Shown: positions 52,341 through 60,848 of the stretch, one piece after another
Numbering within the stretch: the first letter of the stretch is position 1
Layout of the letters: each line of letters opens with the position of its first letter
Assembly: GCA_003963305.1 (NCBI GenBank)
Contig: RXJR01000015.1
Span: 186,001-250,000 of the forward strand
Source of the DNA: Candidatus Melainabacteria bacterium
GTDB taxonomy: Bacteria > Cyanobacteriota > Vampirovibrionia > Obscuribacterales > Obscuribacteraceae
DNA: 64,000 nt
Direction of reading: 5' to 3'
The notes under the pieces: generated by a model
Told to the model about the DNA's origin: nothing
The model's input: only the letters and a program-made list of their open reading frames with translations
The model's database searches: none
Translations under genes and position numbers: made by a program

Positions 52341-52439
52341 GAGGAACCTCCTAGGGTTTGGGTGAGAATCGATAAACTTTTGTCAACGATTATGAGAGTG
52401 AGACGCGGACTGTGATTGGGTTTGGGTGGGTGGGATAAC

Positions 52440-53108
52440 TTAGCGGTGATTCCAGAGTGTTGCCCTTACGCTGGTCGTTGCGCCGTTTCCAGATGAACCG
52501 GAGGATGGCACCATTGGACCGGGTGTGAAGCCGAGGCTTCCGTAGTTGGCCACTGCTGGAACAGGAGCCGGGCGGTGTTGAGCAGTTAAGAGTTTTGCTG
52601 TGCCGTTTGTAGAGCGGCTAAGTGTCCGGTGAATCGGACGGGCTGAAACATGTTGTCCTGCCGATGGCGCTGCTGCTACTGGAATTGGAGGCAACGATTG
52701 CGGAGCAGAGGCAATCATCGGAGTTGGAGCAGCTGAAATTGGTTTGCCGAAAGCTTTCTGGAAAGCTTCAAGTGGGCTCGATGGTTTGATTGGCACTGCT
52801 GCAACAGATGTGGTGTTGCGTACCAGTGGAGCCGGCATTGGAGCTGGAGCTTTAGCGAGATAAGTAGGGTCGAGTCCAAGTACGTTTCTGCTAGGCACAG
52901 CACCGGCGCGTACGGCGGCTGGAGCTGGAGCATTGTAACCGCGAGGCATCGGGATGGTTTCTTTCTTCCATACGTTTGGAGCGAAATCCCAGCGAGCAGA
53001 TGGACGGCGTTGTTCCGCTTCTTGAGCTTGTGCTGGAGCAGAAGCTGCGACGGCTGCGGCGACCGAGATGATTGAGAGAGTTAGTGCCTTGATGTTCATT
53101 TGCTGCAA
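52440..53108 (-). CDS. Exported Pro/Ala-rich protein of the pilin cluster
   Basis: 222 residues. Signal peptide LTLSIISVAAAVAASAPAQAQ. The rest is low complexity: Ala/Pro-rich, with APNVWKKETIPMPRGYN, PSRNVLGLDPTYLAKAPAPMPAP and a glycine-rich end SLGFTPGPMVPSSGSSG. No known domain. Directly upstream (100 bases) of the pilin-like gene and six bases after the neighbour's start region in the same direction, so a structural or accessory part of the pilus/channel is plausible. Confidence 0.6.
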   Translation of the reverse strand: MQQMNIKALTLSIISVAAAVAASAPAQAQEAEQRRPSARWDFAPNVWKKETIPMPRGYNAPAPAAVRAGAVPSRNVLGLDPTYLAKAPAPMPAPLVRNTTSVAAVPIKPSSPLEAFQKAFGKPISAAPTPMIASAPQSLPPIPVAAAPSAGQHVSARPIHRTLSRSTNGTAKLLTAQHRPAPVPAVANYGSLGFTPGPMVPSSGSSGNGATTSVRATLWNHR

Positions 53109-53114
53109 TCCTGA

Positions 53115-53864
53115 TTAGAACCTGGAGAGACCGTTTCTGAGTGCGTAGTTAGCCATTCCGAGACCGAAGAGACCAGTTGAGTACATTGCGGCAGGGTTTC
53201 TGCTCATTGCGGCACCGACGAGTACACCGGAACCGAGCATTGTTGCCAGTCCTACTCCGTGGCTCAACTTAGCGAGTTTGGAGGGTCTGCCGATTTCGGG
53301 ATTTTTGACACCACCCGAGAGTGTTTGTGACTGCGTACCGCCTGTTGATTGTCCCGACATTCCGGATGGTGTGAGCCCCGGTGTAACCCAGGCTGATTGT
53401 CCGGTTTGCCCTGACAGCGGTTGTGTCATTCCTGGAGCCTGACCCATTTGAGCTTGCATCATTTGCAAGTTAGGGTTGACTGGAGGAGCGGCTGGTGTGA
53501 CAGGTTGACCCATCAACGAGTTGAATGCCGCCTGGCGGAAGTCCTGAGCTGATTGACCGGTTGAGAGTGGCAATCCTGCTGGGACGTTGTTGCTGCCACC
53601 GTTCGATACGAGTCCTGGTGCGGATTGTGTATCGATGCTGTCACCCATGGCGCGGGTTGCGGCTTGGGATTGAGTCATCTTGGTTGCTACTTGCGGATCA
53701 AGTGGCACCACTTCTGGTGGCAACAGGGATTCCTGGTCTGGTCCCATTCCCTGCGCTCCGGCGGCTGGCATATTGGCTGCGAACATTCCGAGAACAAGGG
53801 TCAGGGACAAGGCTGCATTTGCCATTGCTCTCTGGTTGTTCTTGGTGGTGTCCTTGGCGTTCAT
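53115..53864 (-). CDS. Exported Pro/Gln-rich protein with C-terminal hydrophobic helices
   Basis: 249 residues. Signal peptide ANAALSLTLVLGMFAANMPAAGAQ. The middle is Gln/Ser/Gly-rich with PPEVVPLDPQVATKMTQSQ. The C-terminal 60 residues hold two hydrophobic stretches: LAKLSHGVGLATMLGSGVLVGAAM and AAMYSTGLFGLGMANYALR, which could be membrane helices or a pilin-like hairpin. No known family. Six bases separate it from the downstream gene at 53108, so these are in one operon. Confidence 0.6.
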   Translation of the reverse strand: MNAKDTTKNNQRAMANAALSLTLVLGMFAANMPAAGAQGMGPDQESLLPPEVVPLDPQVATKMTQSQAATRAMGDSIDTQSAPGLVSNGGSNNVPAGLPLSTGQSAQDFRQAAFNSLMGQPVTPAAPPVNPNLQMMQAQMGQAPGMTQPLSGQTGQSAWVTPGLTPSGMSGQSTGGTQSQTLSGGVKNPEIGRPSKLAKLSHGVGLATMLGSGVLVGAAMSRNPAAMYSTGLFGLGMANYALRNGLSRF

Positions 53865-53993
53865 GTCGTTTAGCTTTCTTTGCGGAAGGAGTGGTTCGTT
53901 CGATGTAGAGAATATTACGTTTACGGTTTGCGATTTGAAAGCGGGGGGATTACGAACCGCATGGGATTTTCCCCCCTCTTTATTCTTATATGG

Positions 53994-54983
53994 CTAGAAG
54001 TTTGTCTCGACAGCCTTTGGAAGCAGCAACTGGCCGGTCTTCTGCTGGGTTACGTTAGCTGGATTGAACTGGGTGTAGTTGAAACCGAAGTCAGTTGTGC
54101 GGCTGCTGTACTGCGGGATGCGTCTCCAGCCCTGACCGAACTCTGTAGCCTGCTGGGCTGTCAAGGCAGCGATGCCGTTGTTACGTGTGTCGCTGAGACC
54201 GAAGTCCTGGATTGACGAGCCAGTCGAGATACGTTGTCCGCCTATCTTCAAGCGCTGTCCACCGCCCAGGTCAATCGAGCTGTTGCGGAGCTCAGTGCCT
54301 GCCGATGTGCCTTTGTCGAAACCGTTACCGGTCGGTACGCCAAATGGGAGACCGAAGCCAGCCAGTGGGCCTACACGGGTTACTTCGTCCTGGATGCCGC
54401 CGGCAGCTCCGCTACCAGCGCCGAATGCCATGTGCCGACCACGCAGTTCGTACTGGTGGGTGGTCTGACCGCTGCGGCGGGTCTGTGGGATGGAGGTGCC
54501 GTAGCCGCCTGTGCCTGGCAGTCCGCCGCCGCCCATGATGTTGGTCTCAAGGGCTGGATTGAAGGTGTTGGCGTAAGGCGCGATGTTCAACATGCCCGGG
54601 TCTGCGCCGGGTGTCGATGGAGGTGCAGGAATCAGACCTGTCAACGCTGGTCCAAGTACTCCGGGAGGAGAGACGATAGCCGGTGCAACGGGCAAGCTGA
54701 TACCCGAGCTGCCCTGGTCAATCTGGTTAGCTGGAACGGCTGGAATCCACGGCAGGAGGGTCGATGGTCCGGTCATACCGGGGTTGACGCCCGCAGGTGT
54801 TGCGCCGTCACCAATTGCCGGCGGCGCGCCTTCAGCGGCCGGCATGCCCACGCCCGTACTCTGCGCCCCAGGAATCAACGGCGTTCGCAGGGTGGTCGTA
54901 CCCTGAGCGAACGACGGAGTGCTCAGAACTGCGCCCAGCGCCAGTGACGCGAGGGTTGCCTTTAAAATCTTAACGTTCAACAT
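53994..54983 (-). CDS. Exported Pro/Gly-rich protein, paralogue of the next one
   Basis: 329 residues from ATG 54983, which follows AGGAGG at nine bases; the frame is open further upstream but without homologous sequence. Signal peptide ILKATLASLALGAVLSTPSFAQ. The mature part begins TTLRTPLIPGAQSTGVGMPAAEGAPPAIGDG, then PPSTPGADPGMLNIAPYAN, then a Gly-rich region TRRSGQTTHQYELRGRHMAFG. No known family. The LRTPLIPGA and STPGADPGML blocks are also in the 55051 protein, so the two share an ancestor. Confidence 0.65.
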   Translation of the reverse strand: MLNVKILKATLASLALGAVLSTPSFAQGTTTLRTPLIPGAQSTGVGMPAAEGAPPAIGDGATPAGVNPGMTGPSTLLPWIPAVPANQIDQGSSGISLPVAPAIVSPPGVLGPALTGLIPAPPSTPGADPGMLNIAPYANTFNPALETNIMGGGGLPGTGGYGTSIPQTRRSGQTTHQYELRGRHMAFGAGSGAAGGIQDEVTRVGPLAGFGLPFGVPTGNGFDKGTSAGTELRNSSIDLGGGQRLKIGGQRISTGSSIQDFGLSDTRNNGIAALTAQQATEFGQGWRRIPQYSSRTTDFGFNYTQFNPANVTQQKTGQLLLPKAVETNF

Positions 54984-55050
54984 GGGTGTGGCCTCCTGAG
55001 CCTTTTTTGATTGGAGTCGCAGTGAGCTGCGGACGAGGGTGGGCGAAAAC

Positions 55051-55779
55051 TTAGTGGTCTGCGATCGTGGCGCGTGCGCGTAATTGAGAACCTTTAAAGA
55101 GAGTGCGATTACCGTAAAGACTTTGTGTGGTCTGAGCATTGGGTAGATTGGCGCTGCGTGAGCCGCCGGCCATGCCCTGATTACTCTGTACAGAGCGGGG
55201 TCCATCTTCGGAACATTGAGGAGCCATCTTCAGCCCTGGCTTTTGTAGCAATGGCTCACCGAAGTCAGTGAGACTGGAGCCGTATTTTTTCAAGCCGAAA
55301 TCGCGGCTTGTCTGGCGTCCACTTCTGGTTTGTGGTGCGAAGTCTCCAGGCATACCACCGCCGGGGTTGATGTTGACCTCCACTCCAGCTTGAGAATTGC
55401 CGTTCATAGAATAAGGCAGCATGCCGGGATCGGCACCAGGCGTGGAAGGTGGTGGCGTCAGATATGGTGCCACCATAGAGTTGACTCCGCCGCCTGAGCC
55501 CCGATCGAGCGGACTCATTGGCGGAAGCGGAACATCAGAAGGTGGCGGCAGGTTCGGCATTCCCATCATTCCAGGCGTGACGCCCATCGGCGCATATCCG
55601 CTTCCCACAGGCGGCGGTGCACCTTCAGGCGCAGATTCGCCGGCTGCGGCGCTCGGAGCGCCAGGAATCAGCGGGGTACGCAAACTCTGGGCTTGAACAG
55701 CAATCGCAAAGCCGTTGAAAAACACTGCTGCAACGAGTGCAAACAGCGCTGATTTGAGGCTAAAGGAAATACTGGACAT
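55051..55779 (-). CDS. Exported Pro/Gly-rich protein, paralogue of the previous one
   Basis: 242 residues from ATG 55779 (AAAGAG five bases upstream). Signal peptide SALFALVAAVFFNGFAIAVQAQ, then SLRTPLIPGAPSAAAGESAPEGAPPPVG, later PPSTPGADPGMLPYSMN. C-terminal half includes RQTSRDFGLKKYGSSLTDFGEPLL, which recurs as a short tyrosine/phenylalanine motif like that in the neighbour (QTTHQYEL..TDFGFNY). It is the first of six same-direction genes ending with VirB6-like. Unknown function; probably secreted structural protein. Confidence 0.65.
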   Translation of the reverse strand: MSSISFSLKSALFALVAAVFFNGFAIAVQAQSLRTPLIPGAPSAAAGESAPEGAPPPVGSGYAPMGVTPGMMGMPNLPPPSDVPLPPMSPLDRGSGGGVNSMVAPYLTPPPSTPGADPGMLPYSMNGNSQAGVEVNINPGGGMPGDFAPQTRSGRQTSRDFGLKKYGSSLTDFGEPLLQKPGLKMAPQCSEDGPRSVQSNQGMAGGSRSANLPNAQTTQSLYGNRTLFKGSQLRARATIADH

Positions 55780-55914
55780 ATTCACTCTTTATTGTCGGGA
55801 CCGAAACAGCTCAGATCTGCTGTAGCGTGACAATAAAGTAGCTTTTGCGCGGTCGAATGTCTTGGGTGAGACTACGCACACCCATGGGATTTCTCCCACT
55901 TTGATCCAACTACC

Positions 55915-55988
55915 ATATGGAGAGCCCGCGTCCCGGGCACCAATCGTCAATTACAAACATGGAGCGCCCGCGTCCCGCGGGCACCAAT
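55915..55988. repeat. Two intergenic REP-like palindromes
   Basis: Copy 1 (about 55915-55943): TATGGAGAGCCCGCG-TCCCGGGCACCAAT, truncated in one arm. Copy 2 (55958-55988): ATGGAGCGCCCGCG then TCCCGCGGGCACC with the stem GCCCGCG-TCC-CGCGGGC. They lie between the exported protein gene and the MshEN/TPR gene, 44 bases apart, and share the core of the coding repeats at 29114-29192. The last bases overlap the TPR gene stop region. Confidence 0.85.
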
Positions 55989-57923
55989 CTAATCGTCGCT
56001 AAGTCGCTCGTTGTAACGGTAAAGCTCGTGACCCTCAGGCACGCTGACGGCCTTCCAACTTCCTGTAACTGTGCCTGTCGCCATGACGTCCATACGTTTA
56101 AGTTCCTGATAACGTCTCAAACTTTGCAGCAAGCGAGCATAGTTCTGTTGCATACGCACCGTGGTTGGGTGCTGCTCTCCCAGTTGACGCTTGCAGATGT
56201 TCAGCGCTTCTACATAATAAGGTTCGGCCTGCTCGAACTTATTCTGCATGTGATACAGCGTTGCCATATTTTGAAGCGCGCAGGCGACATCGGGATGATC
56301 GGGCGGGAAATTTGCCTTATATAAGGATAGATATCGACTGGCAAAATTTTCGGCTTCATCATATTTGCCCTGGAAATAATTGACCTTGGCGAGATTATTG
56401 ACAGTAGATGCGATATGCAAACTAGTCGGAGGCAACACACGGGTTTTGATGATCAAAGCATCGCTATAGAGAGATTCAGCGCGATCGATATGACCCAGAC
56501 GGCAATAGACATCAGCAAGACGTTCGATTGAGCCGACGAAACGCTGACTTTCACGACCGAATTTTTCAGCTTTTCGAATCACGTCAATCCACTGTCGTTC
56601 AGCATCTGAAAAACGTCCATCTTGAAAGGATTGCTCAGCCAGAACCCGTGCCGCTTCCCAATCTGCATCGGCACTGGCGATAGCTGGAGGTTTGGCGGGT
56701 TCAGCCATCAGGTCACGCTGCGTCCAGTTCAGCTCTTTCATTGCTTGCGTGACGTTGATCTGTTTCTTCCGCGCATAGTCAAACAGGATGAAGGCATGCT
56801 CGGCGGTCATGCGCCCTGCTTCCATCATGGCATTGCAGCCTGCCGCAAGATGCAAGAAGTTGGCGTCGCATACATCAGTCATGAGAAGCATCTGCAGCAT
56901 CATCTGGGAATTCTCGCGCCCCAGCTGCAAAGCTTTTTCAATGTCGTTATCGGTGATCAGACCAAGCAACTTCAAAAACTCAGTGAATGAAACACGCTTC
57001 GTGTTGCCGAGTTCGTTCATTCGAACTTTTTGAATTGCTTGTTCGATCCTCAAACCTTCTCTGTCCATCAGGAACATTACTCGAATCGCGTCCTGTTGCG
57101 AGCACTGATTAGAGATGATCATCTCCTGCAACTGCAACGCATTTTCAAGAAGGCTCTGCGTACAGTAATGCGAATCGACAAGAACCTGTCCAAGCAACTT
57201 CCCAGTGCTGACGCTGACTTCAATGGCATTACTGAGCTGCGGTTTCGTTATCGTACCGGCGGCAATCAGCAGTTCTCCCAGAAGCACCGTGCGTCGGTCG
57301 GGCAAACCATAGAAATCCCGCTCAACAGGCGTCTGAGCACCACTTGAAATATTGCGGCGGGAGCTTGACCGAAGAGATTTGATCGCTTGTTCACGAGTGA
57401 CGCGCCCATTTCGCAACAACGACTGAGCATTTAAAGTGGCGGTCAGACCGGCTTCTGAAATCATTCCAGACAACACCAGCGAACGGCCAAAAGGAAGTCC
57501 GGTCTCTTCGCTCTGCCTCAAGGCAGTATCCAACTGAGCTTGCGAGATCAATCCTGATTCGATAAGCAATTCGCCCAGCTTGTTTGCCGAGGAATCATCA
57601 GGCTTTTCATAGCCAATTGTGGAAAGAGCACTCTCGAGAGTCGGGTGCTCTCCTGCGGCGACAGCCTGCAAAGCCCGCCGCGCCGTTGCCGGATCGACAC
57701 TGTTGGTTTTCAACATCGTCTGACAATGAATAGCCGCATCGAGCAAAGGTTCTTTGATATATTGCGACAGCACCAGCACTCGACCAAGAGCCAGGCCAGT
57801 CTGGTCGACAATCTGCAACGCCGCTTCCAGCTTCTTCCGCTCAACCAGTCCAAATTCGACTAACAGCTCGCCAAGCCGTAAATCCTCGCTAATAGCTGGT
57901 GCGTCAGGATTGCCTTCTGGCAT
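55989..57923 (-). CDS. MshEN-repeat and TPR protein without an ATPase domain
   Basis: 644 residues. Four modules resembling the N-terminal MshEN/T2SSE_N domain of GspE/PilB-type ATPases: EDLRLGELLVEFGLVERKKLEAALQ (from about 11), KLGELLIESGLISQAQLDTALRQ (about 115), LLGELLIAAGTITKPQLSNAIEV (about 215) and a more divergent one (about 315). Each has the LGxxLVxxGLIxxxxLxxAL signature that binds cyclic di-GMP in MshE. No Walker motifs. A TPR region follows (about 430-620; ERQWIDVIRKAEKFG, LGHIDRAESLYSDALII, GKYDEAENFASRYLSLYK). Cytoplasmic, probably a nucleotide- or partner-responsive scaffold. Gene ends inside the REP repeat region. Confidence 0.8.
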   Translation of the reverse strand: MPEGNPDAPAISEDLRLGELLVEFGLVERKKLEAALQIVDQTGLALGRVLVLSQYIKEPLLDAAIHCQTMLKTNSVDPATARRALQAVAAGEHPTLESALSTIGYEKPDDSSANKLGELLIESGLISQAQLDTALRQSEETGLPFGRSLVLSGMISEAGLTATLNAQSLLRNGRVTREQAIKSLRSSSRRNISSGAQTPVERDFYGLPDRRTVLLGELLIAAGTITKPQLSNAIEVSVSTGKLLGQVLVDSHYCTQSLLENALQLQEMIISNQCSQQDAIRVMFLMDREGLRIEQAIQKVRMNELGNTKRVSFTEFLKLLGLITDNDIEKALQLGRENSQMMLQMLLMTDVCDANFLHLAAGCNAMMEAGRMTAEHAFILFDYARKKQINVTQAMKELNWTQRDLMAEPAKPPAIASADADWEAARVLAEQSFQDGRFSDAERQWIDVIRKAEKFGRESQRFVGSIERLADVYCRLGHIDRAESLYSDALIIKTRVLPPTSLHIASTVNNLAKVNYFQGKYDEAENFASRYLSLYKANFPPDHPDVACALQNMATLYHMQNKFEQAEPYYVEALNICKRQLGEQHPTTVRMQQNYARLLQSLRRYQELKRMDVMATGTVTGSWKAVSVPEGHELYRYNERLSDD

Positions 57924-58006
57924 TTTTCCTCTAATTGCGGGCAGCGGGCATGGACTGGATAACGTCAGTCAAATTGACGTAACCAATTCAAACATATCAT
58001 TCCCGT

Positions 58007-58216
58007 TTATGTGCCGCCTATTCGCCGCTCAGACGGTTCAGCTTTGTTCGATAATCCACAATTCAAGCGGTAAATCTGGACTTTAATGTCTTTGAGGGCT
58101 CTATCTGTGGACTTTTGGCTGTTTGTGCCACTCGCGGAAGTCTTCGTAAGGATTTCCTCGTTGAAGGAATCTTTATCCTCAAACTTCAGACGCTGTTTCT
58201 CCAAAGACACCATCAA
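58007..58216 (-). CDS. Possible small charged protein between the two TPR genes
   Basis: 69 residues with VSLEKQRLKFEDKDSFNEEIL and a Lys/Ser/Thr-rich end. The frame lies between the two same-direction TPR genes: 15 bases after the end of the upstream gene and 83 bases before the next. No known family and no good ribosome-binding site. Listed because its spacing fits an operon; it could equally be spacer. Confidence 0.3.
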   Translation of the reverse strand: MMVSLEKQRLKFEDKDSFNEEILTKTSASGTNSQKSTDRALKDIKVQIYRLNCGLSNKAEPSERRIGGT

Positions 58217-58230
58217 TCGGCCTAATCCGC

Positions 58231-58884
58231 TTAGCGTCTATTAGCAGGGTTGGATTCAAGTGTCCGCAATGCAGACATGCCTCTTTGTGTACAACGCAAA
58301 CACTGAAGCCCTTTATACGGTCGATGGCAAACCTCACAGAGTGCGGCCGGCAGCCGTGCTCCGGTAGTCGTTTGATCAAGCGTGGTGTTGATCGTGGCAC
58401 TGTCCATCACTTTGCTCATTTCCACAGCTTCAGGCGTGCGGCCCTGCTCACGCAGCAACTTGACCAGATGCCTTGCGCTCCATTGCGCTTCCGGAACACC
58501 GAGCCCAAGCGTGTCTTGAAAAATCATCAAAGCCTGTCGCAAAGAGTGCTCAGCTTCTTCGACTTTTCCATATTTGTACAGAGCGAACGCTAAGTTATTG
58601 TACGCCCGCCCCACAACGGGATGATTCTCTCCGAGAGCGCCCACTTTCTTATGCAGAGATTCGCGGTAAAGCGGCTCAGCATCTTGATGACGCCCCTGCT
58701 TGGCAAACAAGTCGCCAAGTCCATCGAGGCACATGCACACCATTTGGGCAGACTGTGCATCTTCGGCCTGACGGATTGCCAGCCACCAGTTTTCCTCAGA
58801 CTCTTCGAAAAGTCTTTTCTCAGCGGCTTGTTCCGCTAAGAGCTTATAGTGAGCCCACTTTTCCCTGCAAACTTGAGCATCCAT
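58231..58884 (-). CDS. TPR protein with C-terminal zinc ribbon
   Basis: 217 residues from ATG 58884; the longer frame to 58932 adds an implausible tail. TPR units: RLFEESEENWWLAIRQAEDA, CLDGLGDLFAKQGRHQDAEPLYRESL, VVGRAYNNLAFALYKYGKVEEAEHSLRQALMIF; the kinesin-light-chain-like GENHP.V spacing is visible. A C-terminal zinc ribbon CEVCHRPYKGLQCLRC follows. Probably a cytoplasmic adaptor; the neighbour at 55989 also contains TPRs of similar type, so the two may act together. Confidence 0.75.
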   Translation of the reverse strand: MDAQVCREKWAHYKLLAEQAAEKRLFEESEENWWLAIRQAEDAQSAQMVCMCLDGLGDLFAKQGRHQDAEPLYRESLHKKVGALGENHPVVGRAYNNLAFALYKYGKVEEAEHSLRQALMIFQDTLGLGVPEAQWSARHLVKLLREQGRTPEAVEMSKVMDSATINTTLDQTTTGARLPAALCEVCHRPYKGLQCLRCTQRGMSALRTLESNPANRR

Positions 58885-59180
58885 GATCGTTACGGGCACC
58901 AAATATGGTGAACAGGCGGACAAAGTCCTCAATTATGGCGTCTTTTGTATGTTTCCGACAATCGCCAAATCATCCTGAATCCAGTCCTCCTTCATACATT
59001 ATAGAGATTCCGATTGACATCCGGTAGGGTTACGCCAGAGTGTCAGCAGCCGATTCTGCATTCGGTCGGCAGCATTTTTACTGGACTGTATAGGGGCTTA
59101 TTGGGTATATTGCAGTCGGGTGAGCCTCCGGCAAACCTCATTCGGAAGATCTGAGAGTTTCTGGGACTATCAGTCGAAAA
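58885..59180. other. Divergent intergenic region
   Basis: 296 bases between the TPR gene and the acidic repetitive protein, no gene or strong signal detected. Confidence 0.25.
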
Positions 59181-60812
59181 ATGCAAGATCGCGAAAACTC
59201 TACACCTGAAGGTGCGGACGAGTCTGGTTTAATCAAGCCAGAGCATGAATCCGAGCATGGGGACACGCCGTCTTCCGACTCTGAGCAACCCGAAAAAGTC
59301 TACGACTTCTACCATCAGCATTTCGGCGTCGCCCTGGCAGCAGGAAGTCAGGAAATACGTAACGCCGAAGCCAATGGTCGAGCCGCGTATGCAGCTCGAA
59401 CCGAAGTTGCTGATAAAGTTAGCGCCCCCAAGAGTGAGTCTTGGAATGCCCTGAAGAGTCTAATCCGCTACCAGACTTCCTCAACGCCGGCGCCCGCCAG
59501 CCAAACCGCTAGTGATACCACTTCTGGAGACAGCTTCGAAGCTCAATGGTTTGGTAAGAACTCAGAAGACTCACCTGATGGAGTTGAGCCCCAAGAACAA
59601 GAAGGAGTTCGCCTCAAATGGACCCCGATTGTCGACAATGTGCCAGACGCTGAAATCGAAACGGAGCTTGTAGACAATGTCCCAACTTCAGAAATAGAAG
59701 CTATCGCAGCAATCGACGATGTGGTAGCTGCAGAAATAGAGACTTTGCCGGCCGACGATGTGTCAGATGCAGAAGCACAGACTTTTGCAGCCAACAGTGT
59801 CTCAGATGCACCGCCGATCCAACAAGAGATGACAGCAGAAAATCATCGGACAATTGCTGATTCATCGAATCAGTCATCGACTGCAGAGTCAATCCTCCCG
59901 CCGCCGAAAAAATTTGTCGGAATGCCATCGAGAATGGTTCGTCGCCCACAGTTGAAACAACCATCCACTGCCTATAAAAATGAGCAAGACGCTCCGGCAT
60001 CGACAGATCGATCAAAAAACCAAAATGAAACTGCAGACGAATCTACGTTGCGTCTCTCCACAGACGAGTCCACGTTGCGTCTCTCCACAGACGAGTCCAC
60101 GTTACGCCTCCCCAACATAGACGAGTCCACCCTGCATCTCCCCGTTACAGACGCGCCTAATTCAGACTTTGACCAATCGAGTCAGGAGCAGGGTACGAGA
60201 ACTGAACCAATTGCTGAAGAAGATGATGCCAGCGAAATTAAAGCGGCCGAAGTGCGCAACAAATTTGGCAGTATGAACGCATTTGCCAAGTTACAACAAC
60301 GCACGAAAGAAATAGTCGAAACAAAAGAAGAACAATCAATCACGGGCGACATCCCCGAAGAAGTGCGGGAAGAAGTGCGGGCAGAAGTACAGTCGGGCGA
60401 ATGGGAAACTATTTCTCTTCCGGAGGACGCGAAGTCTGAAGGCGCGACCGTCATGAACCAGTGGTGTTCAACGAGCACCGGAGATTCGCACCCGAAAATT
60501 TCGCTAGCTGAACTGGACAGCATTCCGACACCGAGTGTGATGAAGGACATGCCGCAGAATAAGCCTTTCTCGCTCTCGACCCCTAAACCAGCAACGCCGA
60601 TGGAGACAAGTCAGCCGACACCAGATTCGGTGCATCAAACGGCGCGTGCCTCATGGCTAAAAGCGGCTTCTGAATACTCGACATCAGTGATTAAGGCTGT
60701 AACTGAGCAAATGAAGATGCTCAGTGCCAAACCGAAAAAAGTGACACCCGAAAGTCCCGAATTCAGAACTGCTGAGCCACCCGAGTCAGAAGCAGACGAT
60801 TCATCAACGTAG
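59181..60812 (+). CDS. Long acidic, repetitive protein of unknown function
   Basis: 543 residues, Glu/Asp/Ser-rich and largely disordered. Repeats: VDNVPDAEIETELVDNVP-type units (about 156-215), and four DESTLRLST/DESTLRLPN/DESTLHLPV units (about 285-325). A short ordered-looking part is NKFGSMNAFAKLQQRTKEIVE (about 360-385). No signal peptide or membrane segment. The ends are Pro-rich. Similar acidic repetitive style to the 21330 protein. Function unknown; possibly a scaffold or substrate of the Ser/Thr kinases, which is speculation. Start ATG has GCAAGATC only, with no clear ribosome-binding site. Confidence 0.6.
   Translation: MQDRENSTPEGADESGLIKPEHESEHGDTPSSDSEQPEKVYDFYHQHFGVALAAGSQEIRNAEANGRAAYAARTEVADKVSAPKSESWNALKSLIRYQTSSTPAPASQTASDTTSGDSFEAQWFGKNSEDSPDGVEPQEQEGVRLKWTPIVDNVPDAEIETELVDNVPTSEIEAIAAIDDVVAAEIETLPADDVSDAEAQTFAANSVSDAPPIQQEMTAENHRTIADSSNQSSTAESILPPPKKFVGMPSRMVRRPQLKQPSTAYKNEQDAPASTDRSKNQNETADESTLRLSTDESTLRLSTDESTLRLPNIDESTLHLPVTDAPNSDFDQSSQEQGTRTEPIAEEDDASEIKAAEVRNKFGSMNAFAKLQQRTKEIVETKEEQSITGDIPEEVREEVRAEVQSGEWETISLPEDAKSEGATVMNQWCSTSTGDSHPKISLAELDSIPTPSVMKDMPQNKPFSLSTPKPATPMETSQPTPDSVHQTARASWLKAASEYSTSVIKAVTEQMKMLSAKPKKVTPESPEFRTAEPPESEADDSST
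60036..60149 (+). repeat. 27-30 base in-frame tandem repeat (four units)
   Basis: Units at 60036-60062, 60063-60089, 60090-60119 and 60120-60149. The first two are almost identical (GACGARTCYACGTTGCGTCT then CTCCACA); the last two have a three-base insertion. They encode the DESTLRLST-type peptide repeats and indicate recent slippage or duplication. Confidence 0.85.
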
Positions 60813-60848
60813 TACAAAAGTCTGCCACCGGCAAAATAGCACCAGCTG

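Noticed and set aside
54234-54947. 237-codon plus-strand frame opposite the exported Pro/Gly-rich gene
   Set aside because: Antisense to a clear signal-peptide gene with an AGGAGG start; Trp/Arg-rich nonsense composition.
55917-56324. Plus-strand frame starting MESPRPG...MERPRPAGT
   Set aside because: It simply reads through the two REP palindromes and then antisense to the TPR gene. Noted as support that the palindrome reads similarly in either context.
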